DNA of 64,000 nucleotides from Tolypothrix sp. PCC 7910 (GCF_011769525.1 NZ_CP050440.1:8170001-8234000); one strand, 5' to 3'; shown: positions 43,801 through 54,679, counted from the first letter of the stretch. Notes: a model not told the origin generated them from the letters alone. Program-made: numbers and translations.

Positions 43801-46800
43801 GTAATGGAGGTTGGGAAACCTCTGGTGTTGTGGAAGCTGCTGCTAATCCTCAACTTGGACGTAGTTCTTACCTGTTTGATGTCCAAGCTCATGGTGTACA
43901 AAACAATTTAGACCCGAATCAATTAAACGTCCTCAATGGTAATCATGCTGAAGGTGGTCAACTAATACTTGCTACACCTACACCGAAAGTTGAGTTAGTA
44001 GGCTTTGCTTCTTTACCTGCGGACACCTATGCTGAGGGGCCAGCTTCTGGTAAGGGGATTTCCGCCAACGGTAGAACCGGGCCTTTCCCTGGACAGCCTG
44101 TACAAGGCTTTAGTGCGGTACAGTTTGCTAATAGTAACTCCTTCTACTTCCAGCCAGATAACGGCTACGGTGCGAAAGACAATAGCTCAGACTATTTATT
44201 GCGTATCTATCGTGTAGATCCCAATTTCAAGGGAGCAGAAAATGGTGATGGTAGTGTTAAAGTTTTAGACTACATTCAATTTTCTGACCCTGATAAGAAA
44301 GTTCCTTTCAAAATTGTGAATGAGGGAAGCACAGACAGATTGCTGACTGGAGCGGACTTTGATATTGAATCATTTGTTCTTGATAAAGATGGTTCAATTT
44401 GGGTGGGAGATGAATTTGGCCCCTACCTACTACATTTTGATAGCACTGGTAAGTTATTAGAAGCTCCCATTGCAACACCCGACGAATTTAAAACTCTAGA
44501 TGGTAAAGCACCTAAAGTCCTAGGCCATAGAGGTGCAAGCGGTTTCCGTCCAGAGCATACCCTAGAGTCATATAAACTAGCTATTGAGCAAGGTGCAGAC
44601 TTTATTGAGCCTGACTTAGTAGTGACTAAAGATGGTGTGTTAATTGCTCGTCATGAACCTGCTTTAGCAATTTTGAATGCTGATGGCACCTTAAATACTA
44701 GCAATACCACCACCAATGTGGCCGCGATCGCTAAATTTGCCGATCGCAAGAAAACAGTCACCCTAGATGGAACCAAAATTACAGGTTGGTTTGCTGAAGA
44801 TTTCACTTTAGCTGAAATCAAAGAATTAAAAGCAATAGAGCGTCTATCTTTCCGCGATCAATCCTACAACGGTCAATTTGAGATTCCTACCCTTAAAGAA
44901 ATAATTGACCTTGTTAAGGATGTAGAAGCGAAGACAGGTAAAAAAATTGGCATTTACCCAGAAACCAAACATCCAACTTACACTGCCAAAGAAGCTACCT
45001 ATGTAGGCACTGATACCAAAATTAACCGCAATTTGGGTCAGATACTCATCGATACGCTGAAGGCAAATAACTTCACCGATCCTAGCCGCATTTTCATTCA
45101 ATCTTTTGAAGTTGGCAACCTCAAAGAACTGCATGATGTAATCATGCCTAAGGCTGGGGTAGATATCCCACTGATTCAACTTCTAGATGCAAGTGACATT
45201 GATATCAATGGCAAAATTATCGAAAGTCAGCCTTATGACCTCAAAGTCAGTGGCGATAAACGCACCTATGGCGATTTAAGAACCCCTGAAGGCTTGGCAG
45301 AAATTGCTAAATATGCTGATGGTATTGGCCCCTGGAAACGCATGATTGTCAGCGTTAAAGGTACTGATGCTGATGGAGATGGCAAAGCAGATGATGTCAA
45401 TAAGGATGGGGTAGTCAATGATGCTGACAAAACAACTTTACCGCCTACAACCTTAATACAAGACGCTCATAAAGCGGGTTTACAAGTTCACCCTTACACC
45501 TTCCGCAATGAAAGTCAGTATCTAGCAGCAGATTACAAAGGTAATCCTGAACTAGAGTTTCAGCAATTCATTCAACTAGGTGTTGATGCTTTCTTTACAG
45601 ACTTCCCAATTACAGGGGATAAAGTTAGGGATCTATTGAGCGATCCTCAGAATAATTTGGTGCGATCGCCCCAAAATCCTGATGTGCTCTCAGGAAAAGC
45701 TTTTGCTAACTTAGGTGGCTCCAAAGGCTTTGAAGGCGGTGGAATCAACGCTAGTAAAACCAAGCTCTATATGCTGTTGGAGGGAACAGTTCAGGGCGAT
45801 CCGAATGGTACTTTGCGGATTAATGAATTTGATATTGCTAACCGCAAGTATACAGGTAGAGAACTCAACTACAGATTGGATAATCCCGCAAATTCGATTG
45901 GTGACCTCACTGTCATTAATGATAATGAGTACCTAGTTATTGAACGGGATAATAACCAAGGAGCAGCAGCTAAATTCAAGCGGATCTACAAAATCGACCT
46001 GTCGAAAACTGACTCTAAAGGCTATGTATCTAAAGAAGAAGTAGCAGACTTGTTAAACATTCAAGATCCTAACGATGTGAATGGAGATGGTAAGAAAACC
46101 TTTGACTTCCCATTTCAAACGATTGAGTCTGTTGTAGTTGTTGACAAAAATACCATTTTGGTAGCCAATGACAACAACTATCCATTTTCTACTGGTCGTC
46201 CAGGGAATGATCCACAGAACCCCAAAATTGACAATACCGAAATTCTGCTGCTGAAGTTAGAGAAGCCACTGAATCTTGCTTCTGGTTTAGGTCAGCCTAA
46301 AGCTGAAGAAATTAAGTTTGGTTCTAGCAACAGCGATGAGATTACCACGCAACCAAATCAAACCTTATTCACGGGTGATGGTGCGGATATTGTCACTGCC
46401 AACAAAGGTAATAAAATCTTTACTGGAAATGGTGATGATATTGTATTGGCAGGTAGCGACTCTTCAATATCAACAGGCGATGGTAACGACCAAGTCTTTG
46501 TCGGTATCAATGGCCCTGCTAGCAACACCAACGCTGATGGTGGTGCTGGTAACGACGAACTCACAGTAGTAGAAGCCAATGGTAGCAATAAACTATTTGG
46601 CGCTGCTGGTGCTGATACCCTCAAAGTTGTGGAAGGTTCTGGTCAATTGCTGTTTGGCGGTTCTGGTAACGACACCATTACCAGTAACGGTAAAAATAAC
46701 CGCCTCTATGGTGGTTCCGGCGATGACAAACTCTTCTCTAATAGCAATGACACCATAGTTGGTGGTGATGGCGATGATGTGTTATTTGCTGGTGCTGCTG

Positions 46801-47081
46801 GTGGTAACCGTCTGACTGGTGGCGCTGGTGCTGACCAATTCTGGATTGCTAATGGTAGTCTACCAACTAGCAAAAACATCGTTACTGACTTTACCCCAGG
46901 AATTGATGTCATTGGATTGGGTGGAATTAAGGAAGCGAGTAAGTTCAGTGACCTAAGCCTATTACAGCAAGGTAGCGATACTTTGGTGAAACTAGGAAGC
47001 ACAGAATTAGTTTCTTTACTAGGAACTACAGCAAATACTCTCACAGCAAATAACTTTGTTTTCTCTGCTAGTGTGGTTTAA
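40881..47081 (+). CDS. Giant RTX exoenzyme: PhoX-PhoX-phytase-esterase/GDPD-RTX
   Basis: A 2066-aa multi-domain phosphatase. Residues ~20-530 and ~550-1035 are two PhoX-like (DUF839) domains in tandem; both contain [11 protein letters not shown], [13 protein letters not shown], WVNHELG/FVNHELG, FCSAYLAxSGF, FAPEE and [12 protein letters not shown] segments. From ~1040 an esterase-like phytase domain begins ([16 protein letters not shown] ... [27 protein letters not shown]). It is interrupted at ~1212-1590 by a whole glycerophosphodiester phosphodiesterase domain ([48 protein letters not shown]), then resumes ([25 protein letters not shown] ... [20 protein letters not shown]). Residues ~1808-2066 are an RTX calcium-binding tail with GGxGxDxL repeats. 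No signal peptide: secretion by a type I system is expected. Probably releases phosphate from phosphoesters and glycerophosphodiesters outside the cell; regulation by phosphate limitation is suggested by upstream elements. Confidence 0.9.
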   Translation: MAIANGRTTASAYVAKVPGAASDYQVVPLLTVGDEVPLLTNTFSAAEAPKVDAAKKYALTGIPDGTGAKQVTISGKTYNYVWVNHELGGTVTTDISTTAPGEKITGARVSLFVFDENWKIIGGKNLIEKILDSTGTYALDTSSGKYTKLDGTSINAFDRFCSAYLAESGFVDSNGKEVPIYFAPEEGSNKSRGWAVTPDGTALGIDGLGRYAKENVLAASQYRAVNSDKTVLISSEDNADGELYMWVGTQTVDDPNGFKNGDLYVLKVNGADYEGQVGEGTKKAATWTKVDKSVVFKADGTPQADGTALSTFVNGAGKSTNFQRIEDIAEDPNNPGTFYFVTTGTKNKPGTVGANATDIAATPAEAENPYGRLYRFSLNTSDPTAGISNFELLLTGGPGKGNSYDNITVDKSGKILIQEDETSFGGDLMKAENREASIYSFDPTTKTITRQFTLNEDAAGTVYNKADVKGEWETSGIIEIPSKSLPGQGAYLFDVQAHTVKNGVTGATNQNILNGNHAEGGQLLAVIPQITEKPVLDGRSNDPAYVKALDGANYRLNQLLTVGDEVPLLQGKFGSFIPSSSEKYAFTGIPDGLGIYETADFYYVFVNHELGNTTKTDVSSTIPGQITGARVSLFQFDKNWKVVGGKNLIEKVVDSKGNELGKTTVTPDGVTQTGIAFGRFCSAYLADSGFVGGPVFFAPEEFGAAARGWAVSADGTAQALDGLGRFSKENVVAASQYRANNSDKTVLLSSEDNADGELYMFVGKQTEADPNGFKDGDLYVLKLANFSNETLTQNQKQNATWTKVDKSVIFNADGTPEATGTPLSDWVNANNRSTNFRRIEDLAEDPNNPGTFYFVTTGTTDKVGGGTATTAAEAENPYGKLYRFSLNPNDPTAGITNFELLLSGGPETGVSFDNVVVDKNGKVLLQEDETAFGGSVMKDQSRNGRVWQYDIATGQVKPLFEIDQKAQGAAFDNGNGGWETSGVVEAAANPQLGRSSYLFDVQAHGVQNNLDPNQLNVLNGNHAEGGQLILATPTPKVELVGFASLPADTYAEGPASGKGISANGRTGPFPGQPVQGFSAVQFANSNSFYFQPDNGYGAKDNSSDYLLRIYRVDPNFKGAENGDGSVKVLDYIQFSDPDKKVPFKIVNEGSTDRLLTGADFDIESFVLDKDGSIWVGDEFGPYLLHFDSTGKLLEAPIATPDEFKTLDGKAPKVLGHRGASGFRPEHTLESYKLAIEQGADFIEPDLVVTKDGVLIARHEPALAILNADGTLNTSNTTTNVAAIAKFADRKKTVTLDGTKITGWFAEDFTLAEIKELKAIERLSFRDQSYNGQFEIPTLKEIIDLVKDVEAKTGKKIGIYPETKHPTYTAKEATYVGTDTKINRNLGQILIDTLKANNFTDPSRIFIQSFEVGNLKELHDVIMPKAGVDIPLIQLLDASDIDINGKIIESQPYDLKVSGDKRTYGDLRTPEGLAEIAKYADGIGPWKRMIVSVKGTDADGDGKADDVNKDGVVNDADKTTLPPTTLIQDAHKAGLQVHPYTFRNESQYLAADYKGNPELEFQQFIQLGVDAFFTDFPITGDKVRDLLSDPQNNLVRSPQNPDVLSGKAFANLGGSKGFEGGGINASKTKLYMLLEGTVQGDPNGTLRINEFDIANRKYTGRELNYRLDNPANSIGDLTVINDNEYLVIERDNNQGAAAKFKRIYKIDLSKTDSKGYVSKEEVADLLNIQDPNDVNGDGKKTFDFPFQTIESVVVVDKNTILVANDNNYPFSTGRPGNDPQNPKIDNTEILLLKLEKPLNLASGLGQPKAEEIKFGSSNSDEITTQPNQTLFTGDGADIVTANKGNKIFTGNGDDIVLAGSDSSISTGDGNDQVFVGINGPASNTNADGGAGNDELTVVEANGSNKLFGAAGADTLKVVEGSGQLLFGGSGNDTITSNGKNNRLYGGSGDDKLFSNSNDTIVGGDGDDVLFAGAAGGNRLTGGAGADQFWIANGSLPTSKNIVTDFTPGIDVIGLGGIKEASKFSDLSLLQQGSDTLVKLGSTELVSLLGTTANTLTANNFVFSASVV

Positions 47082-47144
47082 TTTGCAGGTAAAATTCCGG
47101 AAAAAAATTAGTTAGCAGTTATCTCAGATTTAATTCTTGTTTCA

Positions 47145-47175
47145 GGCGAGGGAATACTACTTCCTCGCCATTTTC
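47145..47175 (+). terminator. Terminator of the giant phosphatase gene
   Basis: Stem GGCGAGG (47145-47151) with CCTCGCC (47163-47169), loop of 11 nt, followed by ATTTTCT, 64 bp after the stop. A near-identical hairpin follows the next RTX gene at 50724-50750. Confidence 0.75.
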
Positions 47176-47766
47176 TATTGTATTCATCTCGTCTTTATGT
47201 TCAAGAAACTTCAATAAATTGTTAACGTTAACTTGTTGATAACCTTTCTTAAACTTAGAGCTATTATTTTTGATATTTAGTAACTAAATTCACACCATAT
47301 TATTTGTCCACATTAATTTAGGAGATTCCAGAAAAATCATATTCCAAATTTTCTCAAAAGATGGGCATTTTATCCTGTCCGTGAATATGTGCTGTGCAGC
47401 TGCCTTCACCAAATAGATTATTTCTGGAAAAGCAAGCATTGAATGTGGATTGAAAGCATTTTGTCGCCAATTACTACTTAAGTCTGGCTATCTAGTCAAA
47501 AACTTGAAATTTGACATTGGGAGTTAGGAGTAATTAATAACTTAGTCCTATCAAGGTGTGTTACTAAAATTCTGAACAAACAGGGATATAAAGGTCAAAA
47601 ATCTGCATTTATATCTGGCTTTTAACCTAATTTGATGGAAAAATACACACAAAATATTGCTAGCTGATGTTAGCAATTAAATTTACTATGACACCTCACT
47701 AGGACTATCGTTAGCTACCCAATCTCCTGATGAATTGCAAAAACAAATACTTAAGGAGTATTAGGC
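47176..47766. other. 591-bp leader region upstream of the alkaline-phosphatase-like gene
   Basis: Holds the Pho-box-like element at 47227-47256 and then about 500 bp with no gene. The sequence after the terminator (CATCTCGTCTTTATG...AACTTCAA) resembles that after the next gene (CTCATCTTAATATGA...AACTTCAA at 50766-50792), so the flank was copied with the gene tail. Confidence 0.55.
47227..47256 (+). promoter_or_regulatory. Pho-box-like element upstream of the alkaline-phosphatase RTX gene
   Basis: GTTAACTT-GTT-GATAACCT-TTC-TTAAACTT, an 8-3-8-3-8 array of (C/T)TTAACCT-like units. It is nearly identical to the element at 50936-50965. The start codon lies 511 bp downstream. Confidence 0.6.
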
Positions 47767-50658
47767 ATGGCTGATACAAACAGCAACGGTAGAAATGTGA
47801 TCATTTTTGTTGCTGATGGTTTACGAAATGGTTCTGTAAACGCTACTGATACACCAACTTTATATAGCATCCGTCAGCAGGGAGTTAATTTTACTAACAG
47901 TCATTCCCTATTCCCTACATTTACAACCCCGAATGCTTCTGCGATCGCTACTGGACATTACCTCGGTGATACAGGTGATTTCAGCAACACTGTATATACT
48001 GGTTATCCCGTAATTAACTCCAATGGTAGTGTTACACCATTTATTGAAAACGATCCGATCCTTGCTGATCTCAATGCTAATTCTAATCTTGCCGATCCAG
48101 ATACCAGTTTCAGCAAGAATAACTTCCTGACAGAAGAATCACTTCTAGCTTATGCGCGTGCTAGTGGGTATTCTACAGCGGCGATCGGTAAACTTGGGCC
48201 AGTAGCAATTCAAGATGTTACTCAAGATAGCCGTACTGGTGGGACTACAACTCCGAATATTACCCCTAAGACTGTCATCATCGATGACAGCACGTATATC
48301 AACACCATTGCCAACGCTACTAATCCTCCTGTTAACAGTGTTGGTTCACAAAGTGCAATTCCATTGAGCCAAGCGATCGCAACTGACCTGAATAAGGCGG
48401 GTTTGATCGGTCTAAATGTCCCCGGTACAACCACTGTAGCCACTACTATCGGTAGCATCAGAAGCAATCAGCCTGCGGGGAACTTAACAACGGCTGGAAC
48501 CCTGAACCCTAATGCCCAGCAACAGCAATATTTTGTAGATGCTACTACCAAAGCTGTCCTACCTCAGTTTGTTGCTGATATTGCTAGTAACACTTCTAAA
48601 GGATTTGCTGCTGTCTATTGGTCTAGAGATCCTGATGGTACTCAACACAACAATGGTGATGCTTTCAACCCGGCTGATCCTGGTAACAACTCCCTTACTA
48701 TTGGTATCAATGGCCCTACTTCCAAGAAGGGTATTCAAGATGCTGATGCCAACTTAAAGCAGATTATTGATTATTTGAAGGCGACACCAGACCCGGCAAA
48801 TCCTGGTCATACACTCTACGAAAATACAGATATTTTTGTAACAGCTGATCACGGGTTTTCTACAATCAGTAAGCAGGCTGTAGGGGTGAAATTTGATGCA
48901 GCAGGTACACCAACCTACATCAACACAACTAGCTATGCTGCGTCCTTAAGCTATTACACAGTAGATGCTACTACTGGTGCGAAGACTCCGACTGTTCACG
49001 CTGGATTTTTACCCCCTGGTTTTGTAGCGATCGACCTCGCCCATGACCTTGGCGCGACTCTCTACGATCCTAATAAACCTACAGCCCCCGTTACTACTAG
49101 CAATATCAATAATATTCAGTACGCCGTAGTTGATCCAACCGCAGGTCAAAACCCTCTCAGTGGCAATGGTGTTATTGGTGGTAGTGGCAAGGTTATCAAT
49201 GGCGTAATTGACCCTAATACCCAAGTCGTAGTTGCTGCGAACGGTGGCTCAGATTTGCTTTATGTTCCCAGCAAGGATAAGGCCTTGGTTGCTAAGATTG
49301 TTTCGTTCTTGGCACAAAAAGATTATATCAGTGGCATCTTTACTGATGATGCTTTTGGTGATATTCCTGGGGCGCTCAAACTCAGCACGATTGGGCTAAT
49401 AGGGACTTCAGAACTTCCTACCCCTTCGATTGTCATTAACTTCAAAACCTTTAGCACCAACCCGAATAATCCTAACGATCCTCAAGCGCAAGTAGAAGTT
49501 GCTGACACTACTCTCCAGCAAGGACAAGGGATGCATGGTAGTTTTGGTCGCGGTGATACTTTCAATAATATGGAAGCGATCGGCCCTGACTTTAAAGCAG
49601 GTTATGTAGACTCTGCGCCTGTGAGTAATGCTGATGTTGCACCCACACTAGCTAAAATTCTCGGGTTCAACATTCCTAGCATTGGCGATTTAAAAGGACG
49701 CGCAATTACAGAAGCATTGGTAGGCGGGCCTGATACAGTTGCCTATACTAAAGGCACTTCAATTTCTGATGCTCCTGCTAATGGTCAAACAACTATCCTC
49801 AATTATCAAACTGTAGGTAATACTCAGTACTTTACAGCTGCAGGGTTTAGCGATCGCACTGTGGGACTCCAGGGACTACCACCAGATATTCAATTTGGTT
49901 CTAGCAACAGCGATAATATCACTGCTAAACCAGGACAAATCTTATTCACAGGTGATGGTGCAGATACGGTAGATTCCACCAAAAACAACACAATCATTGC
50001 TGGAAATGGAGATGATATTGTATTTGCAGGTAGCGACTCTTCAATATCAACTGGAGATGGTAACGATCAAGTCTTTGTAGGTGTGACTGGCCCTGCTAGC
50101 AACACCAATGCTGATGGTGGCGCTGGTAACGATGAACTCACAGTAGTAGAAGCCAATGGTAGCAATAACCTGTTTGGATCTGCTGGTTCCGATACCTTGA
50201 AAGTAGTTGAAGGTTCTGGTCAATTATTGTTTGGTGGTTCTGGTAACGACACCATTACCAGTAACGGTAAAAACAACCGTCTCTATGGTGGTTCCGGCGA
50301 TGACAAACTCTTCTCTAATACCAACGACACCTTAGTGGGTGGTGATGGTGATGATGTGTTATTTGCTGGTGCTAGTGGTGGTAACCGCTTGACTGGTGGC
50401 GCTGGTGCTGATCAATTCTGGATTGCTAATGGTAGTCTACCTACTAGCAAAAACATCGTTACTGACTTTACCCCAGGAATTGATGTCATTGGATTGGGTG
50501 GAATTAAGGAAGCGAGTAAGTTCAGTGACCTAAGCCTATTACAGCAAGGTAGCGATACTTTGGTGAAAGTAGGAAGCACAGAATTAGCTTCTTTACAAGG
50601 AATTACATCCACTACCCTCACAGCAAATAACTTTGCTTTCTCTGCTAGCGTGGTTTAA
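47767..50658 (+). CDS. Alkaline-phosphatase-superfamily enzyme with RTX tail
   Basis: A 963-aa secreted-type enzyme. Residues ~10-650 are an alkaline phosphatase / nucleotide pyrophosphatase-like domain: [12 protein letters not shown] with the first metal Asp, [17 protein letters not shown] with the candidate nucleophile Thr, VTADHGFS (~residue 357) and [10 protein letters not shown] (~587) with further ligands. From ~706 to the end is an RTX tail ([19 protein letters not shown] ... [28 protein letters not shown] ... [29 protein letters not shown]) almost identical to that of the giant protein upstream. It lacks a signal peptide, consistent with type I secretion. An AAGGAG site precedes the ATG by 8-9 bp. 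Substrate is unknown; phosphomonoester or nucleotide hydrolysis is expected. Confidence 0.9.
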   Translation: MADTNSNGRNVIIFVADGLRNGSVNATDTPTLYSIRQQGVNFTNSHSLFPTFTTPNASAIATGHYLGDTGDFSNTVYTGYPVINSNGSVTPFIENDPILADLNANSNLADPDTSFSKNNFLTEESLLAYARASGYSTAAIGKLGPVAIQDVTQDSRTGGTTTPNITPKTVIIDDSTYINTIANATNPPVNSVGSQSAIPLSQAIATDLNKAGLIGLNVPGTTTVATTIGSIRSNQPAGNLTTAGTLNPNAQQQQYFVDATTKAVLPQFVADIASNTSKGFAAVYWSRDPDGTQHNNGDAFNPADPGNNSLTIGINGPTSKKGIQDADANLKQIIDYLKATPDPANPGHTLYENTDIFVTADHGFSTISKQAVGVKFDAAGTPTYINTTSYAASLSYYTVDATTGAKTPTVHAGFLPPGFVAIDLAHDLGATLYDPNKPTAPVTTSNINNIQYAVVDPTAGQNPLSGNGVIGGSGKVINGVIDPNTQVVVAANGGSDLLYVPSKDKALVAKIVSFLAQKDYISGIFTDDAFGDIPGALKLSTIGLIGTSELPTPSIVINFKTFSTNPNNPNDPQAQVEVADTTLQQGQGMHGSFGRGDTFNNMEAIGPDFKAGYVDSAPVSNADVAPTLAKILGFNIPSIGDLKGRAITEALVGGPDTVAYTKGTSISDAPANGQTTILNYQTVGNTQYFTAAGFSDRTVGLQGLPPDIQFGSSNSDNITAKPGQILFTGDGADTVDSTKNNTIIAGNGDDIVFAGSDSSISTGDGNDQVFVGVTGPASNTNADGGAGNDELTVVEANGSNNLFGSAGSDTLKVVEGSGQLLFGGSGNDTITSNGKNNRLYGGSGDDKLFSNTNDTLVGGDGDDVLFAGASGGNRLTGGAGADQFWIANGSLPTSKNIVTDFTPGIDVIGLGGIKEASKFSDLSLLQQGSDTLVKVGSTELASLQGITSTTLTANNFAFSASVV

Positions 50659-50723
50659 TTTGTATCTGTAATTCAGAGAAAAAAGTAGTTAGAATTTATT
50701 TAAGCTGTACTTCTGTTTTTCAG

Positions 50724-50750
50724 GCGAGGGAATACTACTCCCTCGCATTT
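50724..50750 (+). terminator. Terminator of the alkaline-phosphatase RTX gene
   Basis: Stem GCGAGGG (50724-50730) with CCCTCGC (50740-50746), loop AATACTACT, followed by ATTTTTATG. Homologous to the hairpin at 47145. Confidence 0.8.
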
Positions 50751-50935
50751 TTATGTTTTATTAACCTCATCTTAATATGAAAAACTTCAAAGTTTGCTTA
50801 TCAATAATTACTAGATAGAGATGAGAGGTTAAGGAATAATTAACTGACGCTAATTTTTTAGGTAATGTAACAGGTCTATGCTGTAGATTGAATCTTTCTG
50901 AGATTATCGGTTTGTCAAAACTGGAATTTTCTCGG

Positions 50936-50965
50936 CTTAACTTCTTGATAACCTTTCTTAAAGAT
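50936..50965 (+). promoter_or_regulatory. Pho-box-like element downstream of the alkaline-phosphatase gene
   Basis: CTTAACTT-CTT-GATAACCT-TTC-TTAAAGAT. Twenty-four of the first 26 bases match the element at 47227. It lies 237 bp before the RTX remnant and 668 bp before the next intact RTX gene, so it may have served the lost gene originally. Confidence 0.6.
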
Positions 50966-51172
50966 TAGATACCCGAATTAGCTCTTGCAGTGATTTGCTG
51001 TTCTTCTTGATAACTGCGGATGGTTTTGCGATCGCAACGGTAAACATCTTTATCAATCACCACTCTTCTCAATCAACGTAGAGTAGGGCTGATGTTTACG
51101 TTGTTAGGAATGCTTATATAAGCAATATTACTACTTCGCTATAAAGGCATTTAATTAGAAGCATTAAGTGTT

Positions 51173-51292
51173 ATGTCGCTTTCACCGCCAGCTATTGATA
51201 CTTTCTACAAAGTAGAAAATACTGAGTTATTTTCATTGCTGGGAGTGACATTCCATCCTGTGACAGCAAATAACTTTACATTGACAGCTTAA
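51173..51292 (+). pseudogene. Remnant of an RTX protein C-terminus (39 codons)
   Basis: The 39-residue frame (MSLSPPAIDTFYKVENTELF..., ending PVTANNFTLTA) aligns with the last ~36 residues of both large RTX proteins ([18 protein letters not shown]...[13 protein letters not shown]). Shared points are D-T, K, T-E-L, S-L-L-G, T and TANNF in register. Everything upstream that such a gene would need is missing. It is best read as the decayed tail of a third copy. Confidence 0.65.
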
Positions 51293-51632
51293 AATTTGTT
51301 ACAAAAAAAATTAATTAAACTGTAATAATATCACCCAGAAGCAAGAGTATCAGTTTTTTACCTTTTTTAGCGATTAATAATTAAATTTTATGAATGCAAC
51401 ACATTGCTAACTAACCCCCATAAATCCTATATAGTGCAAGCTTTGGCTGCATAATTGCACAATATCAAGCTTAAATTATCAAGTTGTCACAGGATATATG
51501 ATGAAATTCCTAAGTATGCTAATGTATCCTTTTTCAGCGAATTTTAGCGTTTAAGTGATTGTTAACATTAGCTAACTAGAGGTGATAAAATAAACCTGTT
51601 TTTCTAAAATACACCTAAGTAAAAATATAATC

Positions 51633-53813
51633 ATGATTATTAACGGTACTGCTAATCCAGATGAGTTATTTGGCAATATTAATGACCAAGTATTTGGCCT
51701 TGAAGGAAATGACACATTAGATGCTGCCGATGGACAAGGGGGTAATACCCTTGATGGTGGGCCTGGTAACGATGAACTTTATGGAAACACGAAAGACACT
51801 CTCAAAGGTGGTGCTGGCGAAGACAGCTTATATGCTGTTGGTATTGGCGGATTGAATAGCCTGGATGGGGGAGATGACAACGATCAGCTGTTTATCGTTG
51901 AGGGCAACAATAATACACTGGAGGGTGCCCTTGGAGACGATAAACTGTGGATTATTGAGGGTAGTCTGAACGTTCTCCGAGGAGGCGTTGGTAATGACAC
52001 ATTAGACGCATCTGAAGCCGCTTCCAATATTTCGGGTAATAATACCCTCGAAGGTGGTGCAGGTGATGATGTCCTAATTGGGGGATTAGCTAGCGATCGC
52101 TTATTTGGTGGAGATGGTAATGATTCCCTCTACGCTGGCAAAAAAGGTAGCCAATTTACAGGGGGTGCGGGCAATGATATCTTTTACCTGACTAGTCAAG
52201 GTGTTCCCGATGTTCCTGTAGAAGTCTTCGACTTTACCAAGGGTGAAGATAAAATCCAGATTACCGCCATCCCCGAAGTTAAGAGTTTTCAAGACTTAAA
52301 AATAGAACAGATTTTAGTAAATGGGAAGCCAGGCCCAGATACAGTCATTAGAGCCACTATTAATGGTGCGTTAAAAGATTTGGGCATTTTAAGAAATGTC
52401 CAAGCCAATACTCTGACTGCAGATGACTTCGATTTCTCCGTAGCGATTTTCTCTATTACTAATGCTTCAGCTGTAGAAGGAAATGCGATCGCTTTCACTG
52501 TCACTCGTAGCGCCAATACACAACTTGAGCAAAGCGTCACTGTATCTACATCTATAAAGACAGGAGATACAGCCAGTGAAACAGACTTTAAAGCGAAGAC
52601 CGAAACTTTTACCTTTAAGGCAGGAGAAACCCAGAAAACCTTTACAGTTGAGACAATACAGGACTCCTTGGTAGAAAAGGATGAGACTTTCAGCGTAGCT
52701 TTAAGCAATCCCTCCAATCAAGCCGTCGTCAGTTCGACTCAAGGCACAGCTCAAGGAACCATTATCGACAACGATAGTAAATTGTTAGAGTGTACTGCTG
52801 ATGGTGATGTCTTCACCATCAGAGGAGAGAGTAATAAAGCTAGATTGAAAGTCAATCTCACGGGCTACAATTCTAAATCTGTCAACGAACTGGGAGTATT
52901 TGTTGTTGACGACACTCAAGGGAGAATTAACGGCATTTTGCCAGGTGCAGCAGGTTACGCCGAAGCCGCTTTAGCTCGTTCCAAAGTAATTTTCTCTGCG
53001 ATCGCCAATCGTCCCAACGGCTTTAACATAAACAGCATCAAGAGTTTATTAGAATTTAATTCTGGTGAAAATCTCAGATTCTATTTAGTAAAAAACAGCA
53101 CCATCGATAGTGTAAAGAATGGTAAAACCTCCATTGCAGATATACTATTTTCTAGTGCTACAACCCAAAAAATTACAGACTTAGGCTCTAATAGTTTTTC
53201 TCTTGCTTGGCAAGATGGTTCTGGTAATAGCACTACTAGTTTCCAAGATTTGATTGTTCAAATTCAAACAACAAATGAATCCTTATCTTTAGGGACAAAT
53301 CAGCAAAGCCAGTCTCAAGGAGAATGTATTGATTTACGCGGTGTAAACCAACAAGTCAAAGCTAGCTTTGAACTGCATCGAGAAGCGAAGTTCAACAACT
53401 ATATTGGTTTCTTTAAAGCAGTTGATGAAAAAGGTGGTATTGATACCAATGGTGACGGTAAAGCAGATTTGCTACCTGGACAAGCTGGTTATACTCAAGC
53501 CGCTATTGGTGGCAGGGTTGGAGGTATTGACTTAACAGTTGATAACCAAGGTAGTGCCACTTTTAGCGGCAGTTTTCAAGGTGGTTCTGTCTTTGTCCCA
53601 TTTATTATTGTTGATGGCAAAATTGACGCATTTTTAGATAATAATGCCAATAACGATCCAGCAATTTACTTCCCATTCTTGGGTGCTAACTCTGATAACG
53701 TTGATCATATTCGCCTATTAGGAAATAACATCTTTGGCTTTGAAGATTTGTCAGGCGGTGGCGATATGGATTTCAACGATGTTGTAGTCAAAGTCAATTT
53801 GAGTATCGCTTAA
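51633..53813 (+). CDS. RTX / Calx-beta / DUF4114 extracellular protein
   Basis: A 726-aa protein with no enzymatic domain. Residues ~1-200 are RTX calcium-binding repeats (GLEGNDTLDAADGQGGNTLDGGPGNDELYG and others). A spacer leads to a Calx-beta domain at ~270-390 (FSITNASAVEGNAIAFTVTRSA ... ETDFKAKTETFTFKAGETQKTFTVETIQDSLVEKDETFSVALSNP). The C-terminal ~320 residues contain two related stretches (GVFVVDDTQGRINGILPGAAGYAEAAL and GFFKAVDEKGGIDTNGDGKADLLPGQAGYTQAAI) and the DUF4114 signature FGFEDLSGGGDMDFNDVVVKV. RTX repeats at the N-terminus rather than the C-terminus are notable. It is probably a calcium-stabilised surface or matrix protein; linkage to the phosphatases suggests shared regulation, which is inference. 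Confidence 0.88.
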   Translation: MIINGTANPDELFGNINDQVFGLEGNDTLDAADGQGGNTLDGGPGNDELYGNTKDTLKGGAGEDSLYAVGIGGLNSLDGGDDNDQLFIVEGNNNTLEGALGDDKLWIIEGSLNVLRGGVGNDTLDASEAASNISGNNTLEGGAGDDVLIGGLASDRLFGGDGNDSLYAGKKGSQFTGGAGNDIFYLTSQGVPDVPVEVFDFTKGEDKIQITAIPEVKSFQDLKIEQILVNGKPGPDTVIRATINGALKDLGILRNVQANTLTADDFDFSVAIFSITNASAVEGNAIAFTVTRSANTQLEQSVTVSTSIKTGDTASETDFKAKTETFTFKAGETQKTFTVETIQDSLVEKDETFSVALSNPSNQAVVSSTQGTAQGTIIDNDSKLLECTADGDVFTIRGESNKARLKVNLTGYNSKSVNELGVFVVDDTQGRINGILPGAAGYAEAALARSKVIFSAIANRPNGFNINSIKSLLEFNSGENLRFYLVKNSTIDSVKNGKTSIADILFSSATTQKITDLGSNSFSLAWQDGSGNSTTSFQDLIVQIQTTNESLSLGTNQQSQSQGECIDLRGVNQQVKASFELHREAKFNNYIGFFKAVDEKGGIDTNGDGKADLLPGQAGYTQAAIGGRVGGIDLTVDNQGSATFSGSFQGGSVFVPFIIVDGKIDAFLDNNANNDPAIYFPFLGANSDNVDHIRLLGNNIFGFEDLSGGGDMDFNDVVVKVNLSIA

Positions 53814-53924
53814 ATAGGTCGGTGAAATTAAAGATAGCTGGCTAAGGCTGTCATTGGTCATTTGTCCTTAGTCGTTAACGCCGGAAGTCGGCGCTTAGAT
53901 GACTGACTGAGTACCCTTTCTAAA

Positions 53925-53962
53925 AATGTTGTGGGGCGGGCATCTTGTCCGCCCTCATTATC
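53925..53962. repeat. Dispersed GGGGCGGGCATCTTGTCCGCCC repeat
   Basis: A hairpin-like GGGCGG...CCGCCC segment with a partner at about 39999-40030 (GGGGTGGGGCATCTTGCCCG...). The rest of 53814-54110 holds STRR-like ATGCCCC/ATGCCTC heptamers at 54081-54110 and no gene. Confidence 0.6.
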
Positions 53963-54110
53963 AAAAGGTGTTGGGACTTCTAGGGATGTAATGAAAGACA
54001 CCCCGCACCCTCAACACTATTTACAAATCAGTTAATCACGCCAGATTTTAGCAAAAGCAAGGATGAAAATCTGTCTTTCCTATGCCCCATGCCTCATGCC
54101 CCATGCCCAT

Positions 54111-54521
54111 TTACAAGTCAGTCTTACAGCTACCATCTACACAAAATGAAGATTGATAGGTACTGTCACGTTTCCCAAAGATAGTATAACGATGATCGCG
54201 GATTTGTTCGTAAAAGCGATCGCCAGCCCACTTCATCCCCGGTAATGCGCGATAAGCATCGACAAATACAGTCCCTAGCGGTAATAATCTGCCAATTTCT
54301 TCTGCGGCATTACTTCCTTGCCAACGTTTTGCTGGTGCGTTAGCATCAATCAAAATCATCCCCTGTTCGCAATCTTGGGGTGTAATGCCAAATTGAGCAA
54401 GTGTTTGTTCGTCTTGCATGGGACTGTAACGAAACAGCTTTCCTTGATCTAATGTCTCTAATAACTGCACTAAGGTAACGCAGAGATTGCAATTGCCATC
54501 GTAAACTACGTAATAATTCAT
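54111..54521 (-). CDS. Thiol-disulfide oxidoreductase DCC family protein (DUF393)
   Basis: A 136-aa thioredoxin-like protein of the DCC family. The eponymous motif is VVYDGNCNLC, with Cys11 and Cys14 and the preceding Asp-Gly. Then come RYSPMQDEQTLAQFGITPQDCEQGMILIDANA and GTVFVDAYRALPGMKWAGDRFYEQI, typical of the family. Such proteins are predicted disulfide oxidoreductases; partners are unknown. Two further Cys occur near the C-terminus (FCVDGSCKTDL). The gene is divergent from the AraC regulator gene. Confidence 0.88.
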   Translation of the reverse strand: MNYYVVYDGNCNLCVTLVQLLETLDQGKLFRYSPMQDEQTLAQFGITPQDCEQGMILIDANAPAKRWQGSNAAEEIGRLLPLGTVFVDAYRALPGMKWAGDRFYEQIRDHRYTIFGKRDSTYQSSFCVDGSCKTDL

Positions 54522-54679
54522 TATCCTTGTTTATACCCTTCAATGAGCGGTTGGCTTTAAAATGATGAGATTATATTGCTATATGTAAACTTAACTTAGC
54601 TGCTCATTGAAAGAGTATCTACAGTATTTAAAAGAGTAAGTATAGCTTTAGACAGACTGGAAACTGAGTACTTGTTAGG

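Larger units (their letters stand above)
50751..51632. other. 882-bp region with a Pho-box-like element and a gene remnant
   Basis: After the terminator come sequence related to the previous gene's flank, the Pho-box-like element at 50936-50965, the RTX-tail remnant at 51173-51292 and about 340 bp of AT-rich leader for the next gene. No intact gene. Confidence 0.6.

Noticed and set aside
44844-45179. A 111-codon minus-strand frame inside the GDPD region
   Set aside because: Antisense to a conserved catalytic domain with no motif of its own.
46358-47044. Minus-strand frames of 88 and 112 codons opposite the RTX tail
   Set aside because: Artefacts of glycine/aspartate-rich repeat codons read on the opposite strand.
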